From Meconema thalassinum (taxonomy: Eukaryota; Arthropoda; Insecta; Orthoptera; Tettigoniidae), in the NCBI GenBank assembly GCA_946902985.2, contig OX336398.1, positions 234,712,120 through 234,776,119 on the forward strand: DNA of 64,000 nt, given 5' to 3'. Shown one piece after another: positions 34,681 to 44,925 of the stretch; the first letter of the stretch is position 1; each line of letters opens with the position of its first letter. A program made the position numbers and the translations under genes. A model generated the notes under the pieces. That model was not told where the DNA came from. It worked only from the letters and a program-made list of their open reading frames with translations, and ran no database searches.

Positions 34681-35015
34681 TATTGGCTTATGTTTTGTTG
34701 TCTTTTATGTTGGCTTATGTATTGGCTTTTGTGTCGGCTTTTGTATTGGCTTGCGTATTGGCTTTTGTGTTGGCTTACATATCGGCTTTTCTGTTGGCAT
34801 ATTTGATAAGTTATTTTTCAACAGATGCATGTATTAAACAGCATGTTGATATATACAGCTTACGACGTACCAAAGGAGATTATGACATGCAAAATAAACA
34901 AAGGCTTGTGTGTGTGTGATGGCTTTTATGTTGGCTTATGTATTGGCTTTTGTGTTCGCTTTTGCGTTGGCTTTTGTATTGGCTTTTGTTTTGGCTTATA
35001 TCGGCTTTTTGTGAG
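34681..35015 (+). repeat. 12-bp minisatellite (TTGGCTTNTGTR)n, two blocks
   Basis: Block 1 is about 34681-34805 and block 2 about 34918-35015, separated by about 110 bp of unique sequence. Units read TTGGCTTATGTA, TTGGCTTTTGTG, TCGGCTTTTGTA and so on. In one plus frame the array codes for a hydrophobic four-residue repeat (LAYV/LAFV), likely coincidental. Like the other 12-bp array (26873) it lies immediately beside a FLYWCH gene. Confidence 0.85.
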
Positions 35016-35758
35016 TTGGCTTATTTGACAAGTTATTTTTTTGTCAATGTATTTAGTGGATTTTTTTTCTTGGTTTTGGAAAGTATCTCAAAGAAAGGAA
35101 ATATTTAAAGACTTAACCTCAGCACACCTAACATAACCGAACTTTGCCTAACTTAACCTTGTCACGTGACATGATCTACAAGTTTAGACTTGCTTAAGAC
35201 TGACTATGACGTCACACTTAGCTCACCTAACCATAGATCCATTGCAAGAGAGCGATGAACCTATGCAAGAACATCAGCGCTGGTCACCCGCCTGCCCCTA
35301 CCTATGCAGAATGGAGGTGGGAAATATACCTTGTCATTCAAGCTATCCCTCACTCATGCCTCTGAGTAATGTAAAAACAAGTTACGATATGTGTGGTCTG
35401 TATGGTGTCAATTGTGCTTTGGTGAGCAGCTCACCGTAAAAAAAACGTCTAGTTTAGAGACATTGGGGCATCATCGGTGCTATGGACGTTACAAACACAA
35501 AAGACTGTATTGTTGTATGAGTTGGTATCGTCTCTACCCCAAAATGACTAAAGCTTGTAAGACGTGTTATGATAATAAAATTAAGTAATAAAAAATATTT
35601 TGTGGTTGTTAATATTATTTTACATGTCCCCTGTCCTTCCCTAACCTCAATAGTGACTTGTCAGTGATGGAATGGAATGTAAATAAATGTCATTGGTACA
35701 CCTTACTGGACGATTGCCAGTCTGTGGTCAGTTGGACTTGGTCCAGACAAGAGTGAAC
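35016..35758. other. Polinton interior, unidentified frames
   Basis: Two overlapping plus frames (35206-35439 and 35391-35588) include MCGLYGVNCALVSS and a Cys-rich end (RLYCCMSWYRLYPKMTKACK). They might be remnants of one frameshifted gene, but I recognise no family. A polyadenylation-like AATAAA lies in GATAATAAAATTAAG near 35573. Confidence 0.35.
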
Positions 35759-36308
35759 ATGTTACGCACACTGATTGTGGATTATCAAGGGTTTAAAATT
35801 TGAGATAACAAATTTCTATTTAAAGAAGTGGCTATCATTGATGGTTCCACTTTTTGGATATCGCAAGCTACCCATTTGGTGTTTAAACCACCCTATGCGT
35901 TTGATTTATTGTGTGATAAAGACCTAAACAAACCCAGTGGATTGAAACTCATATGCAACTAGACTGGAAGCAAGGAACCATTTCATATAAGCACCTGGAC
36001 ATGGTCATGAAAGCCCACTTGTCTTCTGCCCATGTGGTATTTGTGAAAGGTAGTGAAAACGTCAATGGCTACAACCATTCTTGGCGTCTTACTGTCAATG
36101 TACTGATTTAATGGACTTGGGCTGTCCCTCGCTGCAAACACTCATGGACCGCTGCCCCTGTGACAACATTACCCATAAAGCCTTGGCACAGGTGTGGCAA
36201 TTGTTTCATTGGCTAACCACCAATGCCTGCTGTGAGTTGTTAAATAAAATTAAAACCCTAGGTTTACCTGTGAATGACACCAGTGAGATTTCTACAAGCG
36301 ACGTGTAA
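35759..36308 (+). pseudogene. unidentified Polinton-borne gene, frameshifted
   Basis: Three plus-strand pieces in successive frames appear to be one protein. From ATG 35759: MLRTLIVDYQGFKI, stop, then KFLFKEVAIIDGSTFW and HLVFKPPYAFDLLCDKDLNK. Next: WIETHMQLDWKQGTISYKHL with AHVVFVKGSENVNGY. Last: YCQCTDLMDLGCPSLQTLMD with ALAQVWQLFHWLTTNACCEL, ending 36308. The D-Y-Q-G-F start, the VKG block and the C-terminal Cys/Leu/Trp block look like a conserved protein. I have a vague impression of such proteins in insect genomes but cannot name the family. One stop and two frameshifts mean it is dead here. Confidence 0.5.
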
Positions 36309-36786
36309 ACATCTACATTATACCATGAAGAAAGGGAATGCTACCGATAAAGCCATTGGCAAATTCTTTGTGTGTAAAAAGAAACTAGACAGTTTTACCA
36401 AAGGAGAATTATTGGCTTTTCCAAAATCGTTCATTTATTATGTGGCAGCAAATGCAGTGAAAGAAATCTGGCAACATGTACCAAAATCATGGACTCAAGA
36501 CCCTGTGTTAAGTGAATTGCAACCATGTACAGATTATGATCACCATAAGCAAGTGGCCATGGCAAAAATACCCTCTATGCGACAGTGTGCTACTTGTCAG
36601 CTTGTCAAACTCTATCACGGTCATAAAAGTCAGTGTAAAGACTTTGTTTCTTCATTCTACGGGTGTGATGGCAAGAAAAAAGCAACAACATTAGCATCAT
36701 CTACAGAGGAGGAAGAGAAAAATCAAACCTTTTCTCCACCTATGGAAAAGGATATGCCAGACTTGTACTGGTCATGGCGTCATTGA
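36274..36786 (+). CDS. hypothetical protein, 170 residues, Polinton-borne
   Basis: Open frame MTPVRFLQATCKHLHYTMKK onward, lysine-rich with AIGKFFVCKKKLDSFTKGEL. A Cys/His cluster CATCQLVKLYHGHKSQCKDF (about residues 109-128) could bind zinc, and FVSSFYGCDGKKK with an acidic serine tail follows. It overlaps the end of the preceding pseudogene and the beginning of the PLA2 remnant in another frame. The PLA2 protein's own N-terminal region may therefore be encoded partly here and separated by a frameshift. No family recognised. Confidence 0.4.
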   Translation: MTPVRFLQATCKHLHYTMKKGNATDKAIGKFFVCKKKLDSFTKGELLAFPKSFIYYVAANAVKEIWQHVPKSWTQDPVLSELQPCTDYDHHKQVAMAKIPSMRQCATCQLVKLYHGHKSQCKDFVSSFYGCDGKKKATTLASSTEEEEKNQTFSPPMEKDMPDLYWSWRH

Positions 36787-37054
36787 CAAAGTCATTCAAT
36801 ACTTACCTTTTGAAATCCATCTTCCTGGTTATTATTTGTGTGGTCCTGAAACTTGTCTTGAAGAACCTTTGCAGCGTAGTGATATACCTATTAATCCTTT
36901 GGATCAAGCATGCAACTTTCTTATCACCACAGTCATCCTGCATTAAGACGTGTAGCAGATAAAGTATCGCTGAAAAGCTAAACAACGTTTGACATCCCGT
37001 GATGTCTCAGTGGGAGAGAGGTTGGCAGCCCTCATTGTGATTATTGCTATATAA
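36746..37054 (+). pseudogene. parvovirus-type phospholipase A2 domain protein, broken
   Basis: Frame pieces read GHGVIDKVIQYLPFEIHLPG and YYLCGPETCLEEPLQRSD, then IPINPLDQACN; after a frameshift near 36907, QLSYHHSHPALRRVADKV; after another, KQRLTSRDVSVGERLAALIV and a stop at 37054. The HLPGYxxCGPxTxL (calcium loop) followed by NPLDxACxxHDxxY order is the parvovirus VP1/PLA2 signature, and this protein type is carried by Polintons and adintovirus-like elements. In the family the enzyme hydrolyses membrane phospholipids. Here the catalytic His-Asp site falls at a frameshift and the calcium loop has CGPET instead of CGPGT, so it is inactive. It is convergent with the polymerase gene. Confidence 0.75.
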
Positions 37055-37129
37055 GGAAAGTTAATGATGAGTGGACATGAACATTGAAAAGGATTGAGGA
37101 ATTGGTATTTCTTTGTATTCTATTTTTGT

Positions 37130-39150
37130 AAAGCTCTATTTGTTGTGAAATAAAAACAAGCTTTACAAGATCACAATGTCTTTTAATTTTAAAAATGGTG
37201 ATAGCCATTTCTTCATTTTCTTTTTTCACACATGAATATTTACAATTTCCACTTCCCCGTTTTTACATTCCCCTTGTTTAGTTCACACATTCGGTACATT
37301 TTTTGTTGCGAAATAAAAATAAGGTTCACTAGATCACTATATCTCTTAATTCTAACAAGTAGTTCCGTGAAGAACTATACAGCCTATTTTCATATATCCT
37401 ACATATGTTAATTGCCACTATCAACAAACACAATTTCAGTTTGATTGCTGTAATTGATTCGTAGATATTGAGAACCGACTAAATATTTCGGATGGTCGCC
37501 ATTTTGGATTTTACATATGTAGGTCCTAGAGTTATGTACTGTTACATGCAGATTATTGTGTACGTGTAGTATTCAAACTTCAATCGCATAATTAGGACAC
37601 AAGAAGTAACAAGGAGATATTAAAATTTCCCACAGCTGCCATCTTGAGGTTATGGAAACAATTGAATTAAATTAGATGTCAGTGGATTACCATTCGTATA
37701 AGGATTTACTGTACCTAGAGTTTCACTGCACTCGGATGGTTAAATTGCGAGAAACGTCCATGTGAATATTTATACTTCGCGTCGCCACCATGTTGGATTT
37801 GTGATAACCAGGTTATTTAAAGTCTTATAGGTGAACTTAAGTTCATAGCCCCTATGAACATTAAAACATTCAGTATGATTGCTATAATAGATACGTATAT
37901 ATTCAGAGCCGTCTAAATATTTTGGATGGTCGCCATGTTGGATTGTTAAATGTATAGGCCATAGAGTCATGTACTATTAAAGGAAAATTATTGCGTATGT
38001 TCATTATTCAAGGTTTCACTTCGATCGCATGACTAAATCACAATAAATAAACACTTAATTTTAAAATTCGCACAGCCGCCATCTTGAGGTTATGTAAACA
38101 ATTGTACTAAATTAGATACCAGTGCATTACAATGTGTATAAATATTTCCCGTACCAGATTTCATTGCGTTTGGAACATTAAATCGCGAGAAAGGACTATT
38201 TAAAATTGTCAAATTCGCTTGGTCGCTATGTTTGTTTTGTAGTTAACCGGTTTTTGAAAGTCTTATAGATGGACTTCCAGTAGTGCCCTTTATCTCCGTA
38301 CAAAATTTCAGGGAGATACCGGTAATAGTTTCAGAGATATAGAATGCCGGTGAAATATTTCGCACATCCGCCATCTTGTGGTTATGTAAACCTTTGAACG
38401 AAGTTAGATGTCGGTGCATTACAATTTATATAAACATATACTGTTCCATGTTTCATTGCGTTTGGTTGGTTAAATCGCGAGAAACGTCTATTTAAAAGTC
38501 GCAACTTCGCTTGGCCGCCATGTTGGTTTCGTAGTTACCAGGTTTTCAAAGATCACATAAGTGAACTTATAGTATTCCCCTTTATCACCACACAAAATGT
38601 CAGGGTAATGTCGTTAATAGTTTCGGAGATATTGAATGCTGGTGATATATTTCGCACAGCCGCCATGTTGGATTGGTGAGTCGTAACAAAATTTGAAGGG
38701 CACGGTCGGGGTCGCCCGGAATAGTGCTATGATCTTACCGAGTTTCATTGAAATCGCTCCAGCCGTTTACATTTTATTAGGGGGGGGACACACACACGCA
38801 CAGACACACGGACAAAAGGTGATCTCATAAGCCTATTTTTTCAAAATTGAAAATAGGCTAAAAATGGTGATATCCATTTCTTCATTTTCATTTTTTCACA
38901 CATGAATATTTACAATTTCCACTTTACATTTTTTTACATTCCCCTTGTTTAGTTTACACATTCTGTACATTTTTGTTGTTGTGAATTAAAAACAAGGTAT
39001 ACCAGATCACAAAGTCTTTTAATTTTAAAATGGTGATAGCCATTTCACTTTTTCACACATGGATATTTACAATTTCCACTTTACATTTTTACATTCCCCT
39101 TGTTTAGTTCACACATTCTGTACATTTTTTTAAATCTTTTTCGTAATATA
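37130..39150 (+). repeat. tandem units of about 166 bp at the convergent gene junction, split by Helentron A2
   Basis: AATGGTGATA(G/T)CCATTTC starts at about 37194, 38863 and 39029. Each unit continues with TTTCACACATGAATATTTACAATTTCC, ACATTCCCCTTGTTTAG and AAATAAAAACAAGG, and an earlier partial unit starts at about 37130. The AATAAA in each unit could serve as a polyadenylation signal for the plus-strand gene ending at 37054. Written in blocks of 20 or fewer: TTTCACACATGAATATTTAC, ACATTCCCCTTGTTTAG. Confidence 0.75.
37356..38864 (-). mobile_element. Helentron-like family A, copy A2 (complete), inside the Polinton
   Basis: Mirror image of A1: the 3' hairpin end CAAGTAGTTCCGTGAAGAACTA is at the left (blocks CAAGTAGTTC, CGTGAA, GAACTA) and the 5' end (AAAATAGGCTAAAAAT, with AAGCCTATTTTTTCAAAATTG) is at the right, preceded by the ACACACACGCACAGACACAC microsatellite. 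The same array of about 146 bp of GGCGGC-type motifs runs in reverse. It interrupts the 166-bp tandem array at a unit boundary without an evident target duplication, as expected for Helitron-type insertion. Confidence 0.8.
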
Positions 39151-39252
39151 CGAAAGCAAACATTTTACACTAAAACGTATTACTTATCTTATTTTTACTA
39201 AACTACAGTAGCCTAACATTATACATTCTAATTACAGTTTTTACAAAAAATA

Positions 39253-42200
39253 TTACAACATAAAACACACTACAAATATTACAATATAGTGATCATGAGA
39301 CTCAAGTAAGTAATAGTCGTCAATGCGACTGTTTCCCCAAGCAAGAGTATCAAATGTGTTGGGTATAATGAATAATTTGTTGTCTTCATTACTTAAAGCA
39401 ACTTTGTTCAGCAAATTGGTATGTAGCTGATGGTTTTTACTTCTAAATACACACATTTTCTTATATAATACAGGTGGGTTACTAACTATACAGTTTTTAT
39501 AATCACTTATATCTAACTCTTTACTAACAACATTCTTTTTCACTCCTTTCAATTTCTTTACTACTACATCATCAATTGTCATATAGCTGTATGATTTAGA
39601 TTTTGTTCCTACAAAGGTGTCTATAATAACACCAGCACATTCATCTTTAAATTTCCCAAGAACCTTTTTGTTTACTAGAGGTAAATGGTAAATATTATCC
39701 TCGGGATAGTCACTTGTATCAAACCTATTTAGCTCAGTTTTGATATCCTCATAAAAATCATCAGTTTTAAACTCATAAATAAAAGAATCTGTGTCTGTGT
39801 AGAGTAATTTAGCATTATCAAGATAGTTTGTCTTTACATAATCATAGTGAAATTCATACATAAGTGTTTTTGACAATTCCAGAATGGTGAAACCCACATA
39901 TATGGGTTTGTTGTAAGTTACTTTAAGACGATTCATTTGTATTACAACTAAATCCTCATGAATAATTGAACAGCTATGAAAGTTAGGCTTGCTTATTAAG
40001 TTCCTCGCACCATACCTTTTACCATCATTCACCCACTTTGTTATCAGCTTTACATCAACTCGTTTATCAACATTCTCCATAGTCTTTCCAAAAACTCTAT
40101 TATTCATGAGTTTATAAAAATCTTTTTCAAACGCGGTTGTTGACTGTGTTCTTAAATTATTGTTTAGATCAATATACGGTTTGAGCCATGCTGACTGACG
40201 AAATTGCAATACGCGATGAATTTTACTTAATTTCAATCCATGCTGTAGACACTGTTTCAAGTTTTGATAATGTATTACATATTTACATTCATCATTTACA
40301 TTAGCAATTAACATTCTTGTTCGTGATGTGATGTATGGAGATTTCATATTCTCAGGACAAAATGGTAAATCATTATGATCATCATGTAACTCTTTAGGGT
40401 ACTCAAGATTTACCTCTAAAATATATCCTTTATCATCGTTATCATTAAGAGTGTCAACATGTAAGACATCAATTTCAGGCTGTGTCAGCCAGCGAAAATC
40501 TTCCAGTGGTAGATATTGACTCATAGCCCAACCATATTGGTTATTTGCATCGAGGTAGACAATATACTTTGACTCTTCACAAGGGTTGTAGCTAGGCATG
40601 TATTTATTATTCACTTTAGAGTACCGTCCACTACATTGGCTTAATCCACCTCGAATTGATGATTTCATAAAATTGATCATGTCTATATCAGTCATTAATT
40701 CTAAATTTACTTTCCTTTTTTTTTTTCAACATTGAACTGAAACTTAACCCAGGATCAGTGAAATACTGACAAGGATCAAGGACATAAGTTTTCATACAAA
40801 CATTCCGAACATTTTCAAAAACATCTGCTAATAATAACTCGTCTGTCTTCAAATATATGTCTGAAAATTCTCCTAAAGTTTGAATGTCGAACTGTGTCCA
40901 TACACGTTGTGCATGTAAATATTCCTGATCACTGATATGACTTGTGTTTAAGGAACTGTAAAATGCATCTTTCGGTGGTAAAGAACACTCCTCAAGACGT
41001 TCCACACAGTTAATATATTCATAAGGGAATATACCCTTTTGACGAAGCAAATTAAAATCATCTTCTTTGGGAAAGACACGTTGAATTTCTTGAAACTGAT
41101 TTGATTTTAAATTACTAGCCAGCATATCAAGACTACTCGGCATAAAGCGGAATGAATCTGAAAAAATCGCAGTTTTATAGTTTTTTTTATTGATAGTTTT
41201 GCTGTATTTTGTGAACGATATGTATTGTTCCTTATTATTTGCAATCACATCAATTTTCACATCTGAAGCTCCAAATTCTTTAGCGATAAAGTGGTTATCG
41301 TATTTGCTACCGTTATGTAGAATGACCGGAATGAATTTACTTACTCTATAATTTAAATTACATTCTTGGTGAGCAGCACCACGATATTTTTCTGTTAAAT
41401 GGTCATGATCGCGAACCCTGTCTGTATATAAACATTCACCACATAAAAAACAATTAGTTTCAGTTTCAAAAGTCATTTGCTCTGATGAAATTAGTGGCTC
41501 TATTGGAATGATCGTATTTAAAATAGAGGATATACGGATGGCATCTTTCTCAAGCCTTTCCATAAAAACTTTAGGTGCATCAGGTCGTCTATAGGGCTCA
41601 ATCTTATTTAAAGAGTCATCATAACTACATTTAATATAATATGCAAAGCTAAAAGGTTCATGAATGTGAGTAGTGTTGGTGAAAGGTTGGGCGGGATTCG
41701 ATGAACATGTAATAAATGGTTTTAGCAAAGCCTCGAAGTCAGCATATATAACAAATGGTACTCGAAGCTGTTTCTCATAATCCTTAAATTTTAGAATGTT
41801 ATTTTTAGGAGTCGGTAATACCGTACACACATGATTACATCCCCATTTTTGATGTTGAGTTAGTTGATCCCCTTTTCTGAAATATAGCAAACAGCCATCA
41901 CACAACCACTTTTTACCATCGAATTTTGATAGCCGACTACTAACAGGTCTACTGAAATGTTTTATCCAGCAATAGTGAGCATTTTCACCTTCGGTTATGT
42001 ATAGTAAATTTACATGAGCATCCTTTTTTCCTTAGTATAATAGAGGACCTACTATTCTCTTATTTTCAATTCCATAAACATTAATACTTACATTGTTCAG
42101 CTCTTCAAAACGTTGAATGTTTTTTATCACCATAGGAAATTATATTTCTTTTAAATGTAACACTGAGGAATAGTGAGGATAAGATGATGATCTATCCATA

Positions 42201-43186
42201 TGCTCCACTGATGTATTCAAAACGTTCACAACAGCTTTCTTTCGTTTGATCCATCCTGGCAAATCAATGTATGATGATGCTCGAAGGGGGTTATATTTAT
42301 TCAGGTTGGTTTCTAAATAAAGTACTTCAACGAACGCCCAGCCTGACTCCCTTTCCTGGAACTCTTCACTCTTCACAATGATAGCACTTGAAATATTTTG
42401 GTATATATCACTAATATTAGTTGATTCGCTAACAATTATGTTTTTTGTATCAAAAGATTTGATATCCGTAATTTCACCTTCGCTCCCAGTTTTTACATAG
42501 AGTCCAAAAAGTTCAACATTCATTTTAATTGTTTTATGCTCTAATAAAACATTACCTACCAAGCCAAACACAGTAGGTTGAACACTTTTTAAAAATGATT
42601 CAATACTTTGAGTTTTTTCTTTACTATAAAGTCTATAACTAGCAGTTCGACTTTTAAATGCACTACCAATTTGTTGAATATTTCCAGAATTTCTTTCATG
42701 GCAAGCGTTATTTTTATGTTGAATACTGCGTAAATGTCCATGAATGATTGAAGAAGTTATATCAATATTACATACATCACAATGTGTTATCGAAGGTTCA
42801 CCATTCTTCTTTCTTTTTGTTGCACAACTATTTTCACAATCTTGAGAACCTTTACGCTTTTGAGCATCACATTTGTTTAAAGGTTCCGTGCTAGTTTATG
42901 GTTTTACAGTTTTTAATTCCTGTTGTTCCCCATGCACTTCAACCATGTGGGATTGATATCGTTTTACAGCAGAAAAACCAAGGTCACAAACTGAACATGA
43001 AAAAGGTGCTGAACTGACATGCATTAAATTTACCTGCCATCCAAGACTATCTTGTCTGTAAAGTGTGGTAGCACAATGACTGCACACAAACATTGCAATG
43101 TCATGTTTAGCGTTTGCGTGTCGTTGAAGGTTGTCAGGTCTTGAGAACTGTTTCTTACAGTCACCACACTTGAACATTAGGATCAC
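39253..43186 (-). pseudogene. polB: protein-primed-type family B DNA polymerase of the Polinton
   Basis: One frame runs from ATG 43186 to 40716 with in-frame TAA at 42896-42898, 42140-42142 and 42032-42034. It then shifts by one base at an 11-nt A run (40716-40726) and continues open to 39253, about 1300 codons in all. Order: two to three C2H2 fingers (FKCGDCKKQFSRPDNLQRH, FVCSHC, FSCSVC); a further C2H2 (HCDVCNI); a KYNPLRASSYIDLP block; exonuclease motifs YADFEALL, NGSKYDNHF and YLKTDELLLADVF; a Cys/His insert (CFLCGECL, RVRDHDHLTEKYRGAAHQEC); polymerase motif A YLDANNQYGWAMSQ, motif B KLMNNRVFGKTMEN, motif C LLYTDTDSFIYEF (near 39785-39810). In Polintons this enzyme replicates the element from its ends with a protein primer. 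All catalytic residues I can check remain, but the stops prevent a full product. Confidence 0.9.
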
Positions 43187-44027
43187 CTTCGAAATTACCT
43201 ATAAAAGAAAGAAATCATAATTGTTAATAAATGATAAAATAAAGTACAATATAAATAGTTTAATTATATGCCAGTCAATGGTTATAGCAGGGTATTTATA
43301 TCGATCTGTGAACTCCTAGCAAGTCTAACTTCATGTAGTTCTAACTGGGGGTTACTATATGCCACTGTCACTGACACCTAGCGGTGAACATTGGAACTTG
43401 ATAGAGTGGTAGAAACCAGCGGTCGCCAGTTAAGTGAGCTAAATGTGACGTCATAGTCAGTCATAAAGGAAGTCTAAACTTGTAAAACATGTCACGTGAC
43501 AAGGTTAAGTTAGGTAAAGTAAGGTTATGTTAGGTGAACTGAGGTTAAGTCTTTAAATATTCCCTCTGTCACTGACACCTAGCAATGAACATTCAGACTT
43601 AATAGAGCGGTAATCAAAATCTAACCTACAAAATTAGCTTTACACACCATGGTCAAGTAGTTCCAACTTTTGACTGCCAAATATACCATTTTCACTGACA
43701 TGTAGTTGTGAACATTGGAAAATATCACTCTAACTGTTTAAAAGTTATTAGAGGGGCACTTACCTTTTTATAATTTATCAACTGCTGCCACTGAATGAAC
43801 AGATTGTAGGAATCTGGTAACCTACAGGTACCGAATTATCTGTAAACAAATCAATCAATCAATCATTAAATACATTCCAATCAATAACTTCAACATCAAT
43901 TAGTAATGAAAGACTACAATCCATTAATAATAAGTACTTACCTTGCAAAATAATTTAATGATTTCCTACCAAAAAGGCTTTTTTACAACTCTTGAGCAGT
44001 AATAGAGCACTGTTCACTCAAAGCTAG
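43187..44027. other. Polinton right interior with SINE S2 fragments
   Basis: Three pieces of SINE S2-like sequence ('CACTGACACCTAGCGGTGAACATT' type, shown as CACTGACACCTAG plus GTGAACATT) at about 43330-43430, 43560-43660 and 43660-43720. TGTCACTGACACCTAG and TAGTTCCAACTTT recur. A CAATCAATCAATCA run lies near 43850. No gene recognised between the polymerase start and the right TIR. Confidence 0.55.
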
Positions 44028-44029
44028 TA

Positions 44030-44073
44030 ATAAAGACCGACAGTAGGGAAATATATGACACCTCTCTTATATA
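44030..44073 (-). promoter_or_regulatory. inward core promoter of the right TIR
   Basis: Minus strand TATATAAG at 44066-44073, followed downstream by CTGTCGGTC where the left arm has CTGTCAGTC. The TATA box is conserved in both arms. It points towards the polymerase gene, which is transcribed in this direction and starts about 0.85 kb downstream, so this may be its promoter. Confidence 0.55.
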
Positions 44074-44714
44074 AACTCTCATCGCTCGTGTCAGAAGTTG
44101 TTTGCAGATCATTGCAATTCCTTTCCCTATACAGCTGAGAGTCCAAAGTTCACTAGGAACATCTGTGTGGTATCCAATGACTGCTGACTTTGCAGGATCG
44201 TCACCCATTGTCTTGATCAACACCTGGGCTTTCAAATTACTGCAGCGCCAGTCATAGCAACAGCAGTGTGCGCTCTCTGCCATGTAAGCAACATGACACC
44301 GGAAGGAACACCTGTGTAATATCCAATGACTGCTAACTTAGCATGATCATAACCCATTGTCTTCATGAACACTTGAGGTTTCAAATTACTGCAGCGTTAG
44401 TCATAGCAACAGACCTTCGCGCTCTCTGCCATGTCTGTAATATGACACAGGAAATAACAAGACGGCTTACTGCTCGAACCATCTCCACAGTTTTAACATC
44501 TTAAGAACATGTATTATTCTTTTTCAACTACAAATGACTCGTTAGAACACATCCATCCACCAAGTTAGATCCCTTGTATGTTCACATGTATTTCATCACT
44601 TTCCTTTCATATCGTTATCACATTATAGTAGTGGAGGACTGGTGAACAACGTCAGTTCAACACACTGCTTTACACGCAAAATGTAGTTAGGCCCTTTGAC
44701 ATAATTTAAATAAA

Positions 44715-44925
44715 TACATGGGCTAGTCCGTGGGAACCAGTCCAAAAGGACCGGTCCAAAGGGATCAGTCAAAAGGGACTCATCCACAAAGACTCGTCCA
44801 CAATGACCTGTCAACAAGGACCCGTCCACAGGGACCCGTCAACAAGGACCCGTCAACAATGACTCGTCAACAAGGACTCGTCAACAATGACCCATCAGCA
44901 GGGGCTCGTCAACAATAACAGGGGC
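44715..44925 (-). repeat. 15-bp minisatellite in the right TIR
   Basis: Units such as CAACAAGGACCCGTC and CAACAATGACTCGTC, about 14 copies; the inverted counterpart of 22866-23130 with a different copy number. Confidence 0.9.

Noticed and set aside
34683..34919. Hydrophobic 78-residue frame LAYVLAFV..., possible membrane protein
   Set aside because: Product of the 12-bp TTGGCTTNTGTR minisatellite. The second block is in another frame, and no gene context is seen.
44730..44918. Repetitive protein frames (GPVNKDPST type) in the Polinton TIRs
   Set aside because: The 15-bp minisatellite yields a five-residue repeat in every frame; not evidence of a gene.
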